Origin: Bacillota bacterium
GTDB taxonomy: Bacteria > Bacillota > Clostridia > Lachnospirales > Lachnospiraceae
Assembly: GCA_023424995.1 (NCBI GenBank)
Contig: JAFADH010000186.1
Span: forward strand, 1 to 23,093
Length of the DNA stretch: 23,093 nucleotides
Reading direction: 5' to 3'
In this document: positions 8,346 to 15,433 of the stretch, in pieces
Layout of the letters: each line of letters opens with the position of its first letter
How positions within the stretch are numbered: position 1 is the first letter of the stretch
Notes under the pieces: model-generated
The model's database searches: none
What the model was told of the DNA's origin: nothing
Seen by the model: the letters and a program-made list of their open reading frames with translations, nothing else
Translations under genes and position numbers: made by a program

Positions 8346-11192
8346 ATGGGAAAGAGGTTTCAAAGAGTATTAAAATGTATCCTCATATGTCTTATCATCA
8401 TTGCGATGATTGTTCCGGGCGGGTTAATTATTCCCCAAAAAACGGCATATTCAGGAACAGCAGGCACAACCGATACGCCTGTTCTGAGCAAGGCGGCCTA
8501 TCGGTACATTGTGGAGGGCGAATCTTATGATTTCAATATTCTGAATAAGATTGCAAAGTCCTCCTATGTATGGAAGAGCAGTAATACAAAAATCGCGGAG
8601 GTAAACAAGCTTGGCCTGGTTACTGCAAAATCACCGGGAACGGCAACGATCAGCTGCGACATCAAGGCCGGAAATAAGACCTACCGGCTGAAGGCGGAGG
8701 TATACGTGAAAAAAACCGCGAAAGCGACGGCCGGTAAAGTGAATATAATAAATAAGACCGATTCGCTGGTGATCGGGGATACATACAATCTTAATAAATC
8801 CTATGAGCCGGACACAGCCAAGGATTACATCAACTGGACCTCCGGCAACAATAATATCGCCACGGTCGATAAAAGAGGCTTTGTGAAAGGCATTAAGGCA
8901 GGTGTAGTGACGATTACTGCGGAGACCTTATACGGCAAAGTGAAAGATAGTGTTAAGATCACTGTTTCGTCAGAGGCTGTGGCAGACAGCCGGCCTGATC
9001 CCTTAATTCCGTCAAAGGTAACGGCAGCCTTCGGCTCGCCGTATGTGGACGGTAACGTAGATCCGGTATGGAGCAAGGCGGCGGTGATTGTACCCAAGGT
9101 GTACGGCAGGGATGTGGATGTAACTGCAAAGTACCGTCTCATGTGGGATGACAATGCACTTTATGTGCTGGCTGAAATCAAGGACAGCATTCTTGACAAA
9201 TCCAGCGGCAATTCCTATGAACAGGATTCCCTGGAGCTGTTCATGGATGAGCTGTATGACAGGGCAAGCTCCTATCAGGCCGATGACGTGCATTACAGGG
9301 TGAACTTTGATAATATGAGGACCTATGATGCGGGAGACCGTACCCGGTTTTATTCAAAGACGGTGAAGACAGAGGACGGGTATATGGTTGAAGCGTGCAT
9401 CACCTGGGGCGGCTCGGTCACGCCTGCAAACGGTCTGGAGCTGGGCTTTGATGTCCAGATCAATGCGGCAGCCAACGGAGTCCGGGATACGACAATCACC
9501 ATATTCGATACAACAGGGAATGCATACCAGAACCCCAGCCTGTTCGGCAAGCTGGTGCTGGAGGGCAAAGGAGAGGAAGCGGTATCCGGGACAAATCCTT
9601 ACCGGCTGTTAACCTATATCGAAAGCGTAAAGGCGATGTATATGGAGGTCTATGCCAACAAGGAGGTTATCACGGAACCGCTGGCCCATGCGGAAGAGAC
9701 AGCCGATGATCCGGCTTCGACGCAGGAGCAGATCGATGCGGCATTAACGGCATTAATGGAGGCGGTTGACAGCCTTTACGATGACAGCGGCTTTACCAAG
9801 CCGGGCTCATTGCCTCTGGTATCGGAAATGCCCGATATATTTACGATGCTGAACGGCACAAGGGTGACCACTCCGGAACAATGGGAGGAACGTAAGCAGG
9901 AGATCGCCGAATTATACCAGTACTATATGTACGGTACGGTTCCGGATGCCACAGGTGAGGTTGTGACCTATGATACCGTTGTATCCTATACCACGCCGCC
10001 GGGCTGGTATTTTGACGGTGCCGGCTGGAAGTACGGCTCCCGTGAGGTGACGGCCGCACCCAACCAGAAGTTTATAAAAATTACGGTTAGCAGGGAAGGC
10101 AGGACGATTGATTTCGTAGCGGCGGCATCCTTCCCGGCGGCGAAAAAGACGGACGGAACAGTAGCGGGAATAGCGCCCCCGGTACATGCAGGCGGATATC
10201 CTGTACTGATCGAGATCGGTTCCCTGGGAGATGCCCAGAAGAATTACCTGAATGACCATGGATATGCCGTCATTGAATTCAGTAACAATGAGATTGCGGC
10301 GGATGATTTAAGCCGTACCGGAGATTTCTATACCTTATATCCCTATGGGGAGTCCTACAAGGAACAGACGGGTGTACTGCTGGCCTGGGCCTGGGGCGTA
10401 AGCAAGATCATCGATGTGCTCGAAAAGGATGCGGCAGAGGCCGGCTTATTGGGTATCAGCCCTGTGAACACCATGGTCAACGGTGTGTCGCGTAACGGCA
10501 AGTCGGCAGCGGTGGCAGGAGCCTTCGATTCCCGTATCCGGATCACGGTACCTTCCTCCTCGGGAGCGGGAGGACTTGCGAATTTCCGGTATTCAAGCTC
10601 GGGAAGGACCTATGACTACTCTTCACTGGAATTAAGTGAATTTATTGACTTTATGGGAGAAGCGGCCGGTACGGCGGCATGGCAGAACTATCAGGATAAC
10701 CCCCTGCATACCGTGGGAGCCAACGAAGCCCTGACCAATCTCCAGAGCGGCGGTGAAGGGCAGTGGTTCAATAACAATTTCCAGGGCTTCACAGATCCGA
10801 AGCAGCTGCCCTTTGACCAGCATTATCTGGTAGCCCTTGCAACCGGACCCGGCCGTTATTATTATATGACCTCGGAGGTGGACGGCAGTGACTGGCTGAA
10901 TGCACCGGGCATGTATGTGACCTACCTGGCATCCCGGAACGTCTTCGACAGCCTGGGGCTGAGTGACAGCCTGGCAATCCATTACCACTCCACAGGACAC
11001 GCCTTTACCCTGGAGGATACGAAGTATCTGGTCGAGTTTGCCAATAAAAACCTGTACGGACAGATCGACGGGCTTAAGGACCTGGACCACATCATGGATA
11101 ATACGATCTTCTCATTACCGGTAAATAACGACCCGTATTTTGAGGTGGTAAGGGCCATGGGCTGGCCGGATTTAACAGATTCTCTATACTAA
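8346..11192 (+). CDS. Secreted Big_2-Big_2-CBM9-CE15 glucuronoyl-esterase-like protein
   Basis: This 948-residue exported protein has an N-terminal signal/anchor (basic MGKRFQR, hydrophobic 9-30). Two bacterial Ig-like (Big_2) domains follow at about 45-122 and 132-207, then a CBM9/DOMON-like carbohydrate-binding domain at about 222-405. A helical FIVAR-like spacer occupies about 415-480, and a CE15-type alpha/beta-hydrolase domain about 488-948. CE15 enzymes cleave ester bonds between 4-O-methylglucuronic acid and lignin alcohols. The family nucleophile motif is present as G713-V-S715-R-N-G-K719, and the catalytic His is H885 in S-T-G-H-A-F. Oddly, the Glu that follows about 23 residues after Ser in fungal enzymes is S738; D846 or D849 may supply the acid. 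There is no dockerin, SLH or sortase signal. The ATG at 8346 follows AAAAGGAGAT. The reading frame stays open after the stop (see 11193-11366). Confidence 0.88.
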   Translation: MGKRFQRVLKCILICLIIIAMIVPGGLIIPQKTAYSGTAGTTDTPVLSKAAYRYIVEGESYDFNILNKIAKSSYVWKSSNTKIAEVNKLGLVTAKSPGTATISCDIKAGNKTYRLKAEVYVKKTAKATAGKVNIINKTDSLVIGDTYNLNKSYEPDTAKDYINWTSGNNNIATVDKRGFVKGIKAGVVTITAETLYGKVKDSVKITVSSEAVADSRPDPLIPSKVTAAFGSPYVDGNVDPVWSKAAVIVPKVYGRDVDVTAKYRLMWDDNALYVLAEIKDSILDKSSGNSYEQDSLELFMDELYDRASSYQADDVHYRVNFDNMRTYDAGDRTRFYSKTVKTEDGYMVEACITWGGSVTPANGLELGFDVQINAAANGVRDTTITIFDTTGNAYQNPSLFGKLVLEGKGEEAVSGTNPYRLLTYIESVKAMYMEVYANKEVITEPLAHAEETADDPASTQEQIDAALTALMEAVDSLYDDSGFTKPGSLPLVSEMPDIFTMLNGTRVTTPEQWEERKQEIAELYQYYMYGTVPDATGEVVTYDTVVSYTTPPGWYFDGAGWKYGSREVTAAPNQKFIKITVSREGRTIDFVAAASFPAAKKTDGTVAGIAPPVHAGGYPVLIEIGSLGDAQKNYLNDHGYAVIEFSNNEIAADDLSRTGDFYTLYPYGESYKEQTGVLLAWAWGVSKIIDVLEKDAAEAGLLGISPVNTMVNGVSRNGKSAAVAGAFDSRIRITVPSSSGAGGLANFRYSSSGRTYDYSSLELSEFIDFMGEAAGTAAWQNYQDNPLHTVGANEALTNLQSGGEGQWFNNNFQGFTDPKQLPFDQHYLVALATGPGRYYYMTSEVDGSDWLNAPGMYVTYLASRNVFDSLGLSDSLAIHYHSTGHAFTLEDTKYLVEFANKNLYGQIDGLKDLDHIMDNTIFSLPVNNDPYFEVVRAMGWPDLTDSLY

Positions 11193-11366
11193 GAGTCTTT
11201 TGAAACCGGTATTCCGGGAACAGCCTCAGCAGTATCCGGGGCAGCGGTATCAATTGCACCGATCGGCGGGAATCAGGTATTGAAGGTGGAGCAGGACGGC
11301 GGCGGTATGATTACAATACCGTTGGCAGGCAGGTCCATAAAGACGATTGTACGGGATCAGATATGA
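11193..11366 (+). pseudogene. In-frame coding-like remnant after the CE15 stop
   Basis: Directly after the TAA of the CE15 gene the same frame stays open for 57 codons to a TGA at 11364. The translation begins E-S-F-E-T-G-I-P-G-T-A and includes G-N-Q-V-L-K-V-E-Q. It ends M-I-T-I-P-L-A-G-R-S-I-K-T-I-V, like the last strand of beta-sandwich domains in secreted glycosidases. Base composition matches the CE15 gene rather than the AT-rich spacer beyond. I read it as the leftover of a further C-terminal domain, or of a downstream enzyme gene mostly lost by deletion. Readthrough is a less likely alternative. Confidence 0.45.
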
Positions 11367-11725
11367 TTATTATAATGAAGGTCATAAAAGGCCATATCTT
11401 GAAGGTGTTTTCATAGAACGATTTATCATGTTATACCAGAAAGCTTCCCGCTTCTGTAAGTGGTGAGTGCATGTCACCGCTGCACCATGATAAATGCGAC
11501 ATGTCATTGCTGCGTAGTGATAAATATTTGTAATTCATACATATTTTACATACATAAGGTGAAGAATATCCATGATAAGCGGACTAGTCCAAGAAAGAGA
11601 GGGATTTACCGGGGTTGCACGTATAATCTTATTTCTTTCACGGCTAAGAATAAAGTGAGCGGGCATATACAGAGTGCAAGTTCATAACTGCGTATATATG
11701 AATATGGATAAAGGAGACGAATGAA
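11367..11725. other. Intergenic region with a 30-bp tandem repeat
   Basis: No convincing gene occurs in this 359-bp gap. A near-duplicate unit with a 30-base period starts at 11471 (ATGTCACCGCTGC...GATAAAT) and 11501 (ATGTCATTGCTGC...GATAAAT). A small inverted repeat, CAGAAAGC/GCTTCTG, lies near 11438-11457 without a T tract. The last bases hold the ribosome binding site of the next gene. Confidence 0.45.
11471..11526 (+). repeat. Two-copy 30-bp-period direct repeat
   Basis: Copies at 11471-11496 and 11501-11526 share ATGTCA, GCTGC and TGATAAAT in register, with about five differences over 26 bases. A duplicated binding site or a decayed tandem duplication are both possible. Confidence 0.6.
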
Positions 11726-12091
11726 TTGAGACATATATCAGCCTTGATTGTTAAATATGTGATGACTGCAGTCATATTGGAAATTTCCTTATTATTGCTA
11801 AGTGACGTCAGCTTTGGAGGAATATTATTCATAGCATTGATCGTAACAGTGATTACCTATATGATCGGTGACATGCTTGTATTACCGGCAACGAATAATT
11901 TTGTCGCGACAATTGCAGATATTGCCCTGTCCTTAGTAACGATCTATCTGTTCAATTTCATCTGGGACCGGAATGATATCCCATTTATGACGGCTTTAAT
12001 AGCAGGCATTGCACTTGGCTTCGGTGAGTGGTTCTTCCATAAGATCATTGACAGGAGTGTTGACGACGATACGACAATTGACACTATGTAA
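11726..12091 (+). CDS. DUF2512 (YndM-like) membrane protein
   Basis: This 121-residue protein is almost entirely hydrophobic, with about four membrane-spanning segments (roughly 8-26, 29-50, 57-78 and 86-104) and an acidic, Asp-rich tail. The pattern, including the small-residue-rich central helices and the G-F-G-E-W-F-F-H motif near the last helix, matches the DUF2512/YndM family of Bacillota, whose function is unknown. Start choice: a TTG at 11726 lies eight bases after AAGGAGA (11711-11717). The nearby ATG at 11721 is out of frame and meets a stop after one codon. It stands alone, followed by a long terminator-like hairpin, and has no visible functional link to its neighbours. Confidence 0.82.
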   Translation: MRHISALIVKYVMTAVILEISLLLLSDVSFGGILFIALIVTVITYMIGDMLVLPATNNFVATIADIALSLVTIYLFNFIWDRNDIPFMTALIAGIALGFGEWFFHKIIDRSVDDDTTIDTM

Positions 12092-12111
12092 AAGATATAA
12101 CATAATAATAC

Positions 12112-12208
12112 GGACTCCATAAGAGCGGTTCGGTTGAGATCAATCCTTCATCAGCTTTGGCAGGATTTTTGATTTCAAGTATGGCTGCTCCTATGGAGTT
12201 CTTTTTTT
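12112..12208 (+). terminator. Long two-tier hairpin ending in seven Ts
   Basis: The outer stem pairs GGACTCCATAAGAGC (12112-12126) with GCTCCTATGGAGTTC (12187-12201), with only two G-U pairs. The inner stem pairs TTGAGATCAA (12134-12143) with TTGATTTCAA (12169-12178), then TCCT with AGGA across a three-base bulge. TTTTTTT follows at 12202-12208. It should terminate transcription from the YndM-like gene. It is much larger than ordinary terminators, so a structured RNA or a miniature element is an alternative. Confidence 0.7.
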
Positions 12209-12370
12209 ATTTCATCAGCTTCAGACGGGCTGTGCTGGAATCAGTAATAAAGACAGGAAATCAGATTGCTTAATGCAGTAATTTTTATTATGGAGCAGGG
12301 AAGCTCTGGGGTTGTTCTGCTATACAAGATTAAGCGTATGGAATAAAGCGGGGAATGCGGAATGCATAAA

Positions 12371-12430
12371 GTTCTGAAAGGATATGAAATGTTCTAGAAG
12401 GATATGAAACGTTCTGGAAGGTTCTGAAAG
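12371..12430 (+). repeat. GTTCTnGAAGG repeat cluster
   Basis: Two 20-bp units, GTTCTGAAAGGATATGAAAT (12371-12390) and GTTCTAGAAGGATATGAAAC (12391-12410), are followed by two 10-bp half units, GTTCTGGAAG (12411-12420) and GTTCTGAAAG (12421-12430). Four evenly phased GTTCTnnAAG cores result, at spacings of 20, 20 and 10 bases; TTCTAGAA within the second is a perfect palindrome. The cluster ends 47 bases upstream of the nitroreductase -35 box, a position suited to regulator binding. Confidence 0.75.
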
Positions 12431-12476
12431 GGACGAATTGCATAAAATTATACAGAACATTTGTTTCTTTTTGCTC

Positions 12477-12506
12477 TTGCAAAAAAGTGGGATATTATGG
12501 TATGAT
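12477..12506 (+). promoter_or_regulatory. Promoter of the nitroreductase gene
   Basis: TTGCAA (12477-12482) and TATGAT (12501-12506) are 18 bases apart, about 88 bases before the start codon. Each box is close to the housekeeping consensus. The repeat cluster lies just upstream. Confidence 0.5.
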
Positions 12507-12593
12507 TTATCAAAGGTATATAAAATTATCGTAATATACAATATGTTTGAACCAAAAGCACAAAAAATAAAAGAATTAAAGTGAGGTGTCGGA

Positions 12594-13220
12594 ATGGAAT
12601 TTTATGATGCAATTAATTCAAGAAGAACAATACGGGATTTTAAGGATATCCCCATACCGAAGGATGTTATTCACCGGATTTTAAACGCAGGCTTAAAAGC
12701 TCCCAGCAATGATCATATGAGAAATTGGGAATTTATAATTATTGATGATAAAAAAGTAATAGCCGATATTATTAAGAAAATTCCAAAGAAGGTCTCGGAT
12801 AAAAGAATAGATTTTATCATGCAATCCTGGAAACTAAAAGATGAATGTCAGCAAAACATGTACAAGGATGCAATTCCGAAACAATACCAGATGCTGATCA
12901 ATTCAGGATGTGTTATTTTACCGTTCTATAAGCAGGCGGGAAATCTGTTGGAGCCCAAAAACCTAAGTTCCCTGAACGGTTTTGCCTCCATATGGTGCTG
13001 TATTGAAAATATATTTTTAGCCGCCGCGGCGGAAGGTCTGGCCTGCGCTTTTAGAATACCGCTTGGCGATGAAGAACAGCATGTTGCTGAGATCGTACAA
13101 GCACCGAAAGGATATTTCATGCCCTGTTATATCTCCCTGGGCTACCCCGATGACAATGCAATAATAAACGAACAGATAGAACACAGGGTCGAAGATAAGA
13201 TTCATTATAATGGATGGTAA
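12594..13220 (+). CDS. Nitroreductase-family FMN oxidoreductase
   Basis: This 208-residue protein opens with the family signature: M-E-F-Y-D-A-I, then R-R-T-I-R-D-F (residues 10-16), and A-P-S-N near residue 37, which together form the FMN-phosphate site. The C-terminal part has the usual G-L-A-C-A-F-R-I-P-L and Y-I-S-L-G-Y-P blocks. Members reduce nitro compounds, quinones or flavins with NAD(P)H. A short insert at about 60-110 with many Lys residues is typical of the clostridial subgroup. The ATG at 12594 follows GAGGTG. It stands alone with its own promoter and an unusual upstream repeat cluster, so inducible expression under chemical stress is plausible. The natural substrate is unknown. 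Confidence 0.88.
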   Translation: MEFYDAINSRRTIRDFKDIPIPKDVIHRILNAGLKAPSNDHMRNWEFIIIDDKKVIADIIKKIPKKVSDKRIDFIMQSWKLKDECQQNMYKDAIPKQYQMLINSGCVILPFYKQAGNLLEPKNLSSLNGFASIWCCIENIFLAAAAEGLACAFRIPLGDEEQHVAEIVQAPKGYFMPCYISLGYPDDNAIINEQIEHRVEDKIHYNGW

Positions 13221-13314
13221 GCGGAGAATAAAGAAATGGCAGACCATACGAAAGCAGTAATTTTATAAAGTATGCAGCCTGCGAATCGGGATCCATTAAT
13301 CAGGAGGGTGCGTT

Positions 13315-13824
13315 GTGGGAGAATATATTTCATATGAACAAAAGGCAGAAAAGCCGTCATATGAGGAAGTATCGCAGCGGTTGCTTACATGCTGCCAGAG
13401 ATTAAATCTGGACAAGCTTTTGAAGTATGCAGAGAGTAAGAAAATAAAGCCTCATTGGTATGCTGCCAATGCCTTCAATGTAAAGTCAAAGGGCAGGATT
13501 ATATTTCGCTTTCATCTCGGCGGTGGAGGTAATGAACAAAAGGGGAAAATTAGTTTGTTCTTTACGGTTGCTCATCCGCGTAACCTGGATCGTGTATTAC
13601 TATCAATGGATGATGGGATGCGAAAGTTTTATTTTAAACATCTTCGTACTTGTACGAACTGTAATCCTAATCATGGCGGCGGCAAGCAATTTAGTATTTG
13701 TGGTAACATGTATCATATCTGTGCAGAACCGGAGATGAAGTTTTACGGTCTGGAAGAAGACCAGATAGAATATTTAATGAAATTTATTGATGTGCGTATT
13801 TCCGATATAAAGAATCTTGTCTGA
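13315..13824 (+). CDS. Unknown Cys-containing protein, family copy A
   Basis: I do not recognise this 169-residue soluble protein. It has a helical N-terminal third and a middle part with short strands (N-A-F-N-V-K-S-K-G-R, then a Gly-rich turn). A motif D-D-G-M-R-K-F-Y-F leads into a Cys-rich segment, C-T-N-C...C-G...C, that could bind a metal. It shares clear sequence identity with the gene at 20310-20825: Y-E-x-K, E-K-P-S-x-E-E, V-K-x-K-G, L-x-D-x-M-x-x-F-Y and C-x-x-C occur in the same order. The start is GTG at 13315, six bases after AGGAGGG (13302-13308). It lies 94 bp after the nitroreductase and 91 bp before the hydrolase, with no clear terminator between them. Confidence 0.75.
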   Translation: MGEYISYEQKAEKPSYEEVSQRLLTCCQRLNLDKLLKYAESKKIKPHWYAANAFNVKSKGRIIFRFHLGGGGNEQKGKISLFFTVAHPRNLDRVLLSMDDGMRKFYFKHLRTCTNCNPNHGGGKQFSICGNMYHICAEPEMKFYGLEEDQIEYLMKFIDVRISDIKNLV

Positions 13825-13915
13825 TGTATAATGTTAGCAGGTTGCTTCACAATTGTTAAAGCTTCAGAATTATTAAAGTAAATACAAGAAGCAGGAATTA
13901 ATATGGAGGAAGGTA

Positions 13916-14548
13916 ATGAGATATATTTTAATACATGGACTTGGACAAAGCTCTTCCAGTTGGGAAAAGACGATTTTGTATATGGGAGATAAGTTCAATG
14001 TATATTGTCCTGACGTACCCCGGCTTTTGAACGGTAAAGAACCTAATTACAACAATTTATATCATGCTTTTTCTGAATACCTTCAGGAATCCACAGAGCC
14101 GGTCTGCCTGTGCGGGCTTTCCCTGGGAGCTATTCTTGCACTGAATTATGCCCTTGATCAGCCGGGAAAGGTTCAATCTATGATTTTAATCGGGGCACAA
14201 TACAAAATACCAAAAGGTTTGCTGGGGCTTCAGAATGTTATTTTTCGGTTTATGCCAGAAGCTTCTTTTCAAAGCCTTGGTTTCAGTAAAAAGAACTTTA
14301 TTCAATTATCGAAATCCCTTATAGCGCTGGATTTCAGCAAACGGCTAGCGGATCTTCGGTGCAGCACCTTAATCTTATGCGGTGAAAAGGATAACGCCAA
14401 TAAAAAAGCTGCGCGGGAATTAGCGCATCAAATACCGGGAGCTGAATTTCGGACTGTTAATGGGGCAGGACATGAAGTAAACACAGATGCACCAGAAAAA
14501 TTGGCATCCATCATCAACGAGTTTTGGAGTGAAAAACAGAGCAGTTAA
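13916..14548 (+). CDS. Alpha/beta-fold hydrolase
   Basis: This 210-residue cytoplasmic protein is a compact alpha/beta hydrolase. It starts with the oxyanion-hole segment H-G-L-G-Q-S. It has the nucleophile elbow G67-L-S69-L-G71, an acidic residue at D159 in C-G-E-K-D, and the catalytic H186 in G-A-G-H-E. All three triad members are therefore in order and correctly spaced, and activity is likely. The lid between strands 6 and 7 is short. Esterase, lipase-like or lactonase activity is possible, but the substrate cannot be inferred. The ATG at 13916 lies close to GGAGGAAGG. It sits in a run of unrelated small enzymes, all on the + strand. Confidence 0.88.
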   Translation: MRYILIHGLGQSSSSWEKTILYMGDKFNVYCPDVPRLLNGKEPNYNNLYHAFSEYLQESTEPVCLCGLSLGAILALNYALDQPGKVQSMILIGAQYKIPKGLLGLQNVIFRFMPEASFQSLGFSKKNFIQLSKSLIALDFSKRLADLRCSTLILCGEKDNANKKAARELAHQIPGAEFRTVNGAGHEVNTDAPEKLASIINEFWSEKQSS

Positions 14549-14852
14549 TTTAGGTGATAACTTTATGACAGTAAACTTATGACTTTACATTTGCATGATA
14601 ACGACGGAGCAATTAACCAACACAGGTTACCGGGTGAATGTACAATTAATTAGGAGGTCACAGTAAATATATAAAATCAACGGGGTAATTCAGCCCGTAA
14701 CACTTGAAATTGTAAATGAGTTTTCAAATCAATATTCCGGATTTCAGCACAGGAATTTTTAATGTTGACGAACCAAAAGATTAAGCAGTTATTTGTGTAA
14801 TATATAAATAGCAGTTGTATTGATGTATATTTGAGAAGGATAGATAAAGGGT
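14549..14852. other. Intergenic region containing a decayed gene
   Basis: Apart from the gene fragment at 14664-14785 this region has no feature I can support. The first 100 bases are AT-rich. The bases before the kinase carry only a weak ribosome binding site (AAAGGG). Confidence 0.4.
14664..14785 (+). pseudogene. Short decayed open frame after an orphan RBS
   Basis: AGGAGG at 14652-14657 is followed at normal spacing by ATA instead of ATG. The frame then reads I-Y-K-I-N-G-V-I-Q-P-V-T-L-E-I-V-N-E-F and stops near 14761. A one-base shift continues it as F-S-T-G-I-F-N-V-D-E-P-K-D before a stop. This looks like the first 40 residues of a gene that lost its start codon, gained a frameshift and was truncated. 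The family is not recognised. Confidence 0.35.
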
Positions 14853-15356
14853 ATGGTTAGAGCAGTACAGTTAATAATACTTCGAGGTAATTCTGGAAGC
14901 GGTAAAACTGCAACAGGAAAAGCATTACAAAGAAAATTTGGGCATGGTACAATGCTTATTTCACAAGATGTCGTTAGAAGAGAAATGCTATTTGTGAAAG
15001 ACGGACCTGATTCAGAAGCAAGCCGGCTATTATTTGAACTTGCGGCATATGGAAAGAAGCATTGCAAAATTGTAATCCTGGAAGGTATTTTAAATTCCAA
15101 GTGGTATATAAAACTATTTGAAAATTTACTGAAAGAATTCGGCAATAATATTTTTGCATATTATTTTGATATACCTTTTGAAGAAACATTAATTCGTCAT
15201 CAGAAAAAACCGAATGCCCACGAATTTGGAGAAAAGGAAATGAGAGGATGGTGGAATGAAAAGGATTTACTGGATATCATTCCTGAAGTATGCTTTCATG
15301 AAGAATTAAGCTTAAATGAGATAGTTGATATTGTCTATCAGGATGTAGCGGGCTAA
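14853..15356 (+). CDS. P-loop small-molecule kinase
   Basis: This 167-residue P-loop NTPase has Walker A G12-N-S-G-S-G-K18-T19 right after the first strand. A motif S-Q-D-V-V-R-R-E-M (about 37-45) gives a DxxR-type acceptor site. I-V-I-L-E-G-I (around residue 73) matches the second strand, and a lid carries R-H-Q-K-K-P. The layout is that of the small kinases often labelled uridine-kinase-like, zeta-toxin-like or chloramphenicol-phosphotransferase-like. They phosphorylate nucleosides, sugars or antibiotics; the real substrate here is unknown. The lack of an antitoxin gene beside it argues against a zeta-toxin role. The ATG at 14853 follows AAAGGG at close spacing. It is probably expressed singly. 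Confidence 0.82.
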   Translation: MVRAVQLIILRGNSGSGKTATGKALQRKFGHGTMLISQDVVRREMLFVKDGPDSEASRLLFELAAYGKKHCKIVILEGILNSKWYIKLFENLLKEFGNNIFAYYFDIPFEETLIRHQKKPNAHEFGEKEMRGWWNEKDLLDIIPEVCFHEELSLNEIVDIVYQDVAG

Positions 15357-15433
15357 TGACTTATTTTTTATTCTATGGAAGATATTTCACTGTGTATACC
15401 AATAGAGTGGTTTACTATATGGAGGTGTAAGGG

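Larger units (their letters stand above)
12209..12593. other. Intergenic region upstream of the nitroreductase
   Basis: This 385-bp gap has no gene. It contains the 20-bp tandem repeats at 12371-12430 and a promoter at 12477-12506. A 73-codon minus-strand frame across the repeats is low-complexity and reads as a shadow of them. Confidence 0.45.

Noticed and set aside
12400..12414. Catabolite-response (cre) element at ATGAAACGTTCTGG
   Set aside because: The central CG is one base out of register with the cre consensus, and the sequence is explained by the tandem repeats.
12371..12430. CRISPR array
   Set aside because: The 10- and 20-base units have no unique spacers and no cas genes are present.
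12320..12541. Minus-strand 73-codon frame over the repeat cluster
   Set aside because: Its repeated Phe/His/Leu pattern is simply the translation of the 20-bp DNA repeats.
14853..15356. Zeta-toxin of a toxin-antitoxin pair
   Set aside because: The P-loop fold fits, but no small antitoxin gene is adjacent and the spacing to its neighbours is wide.
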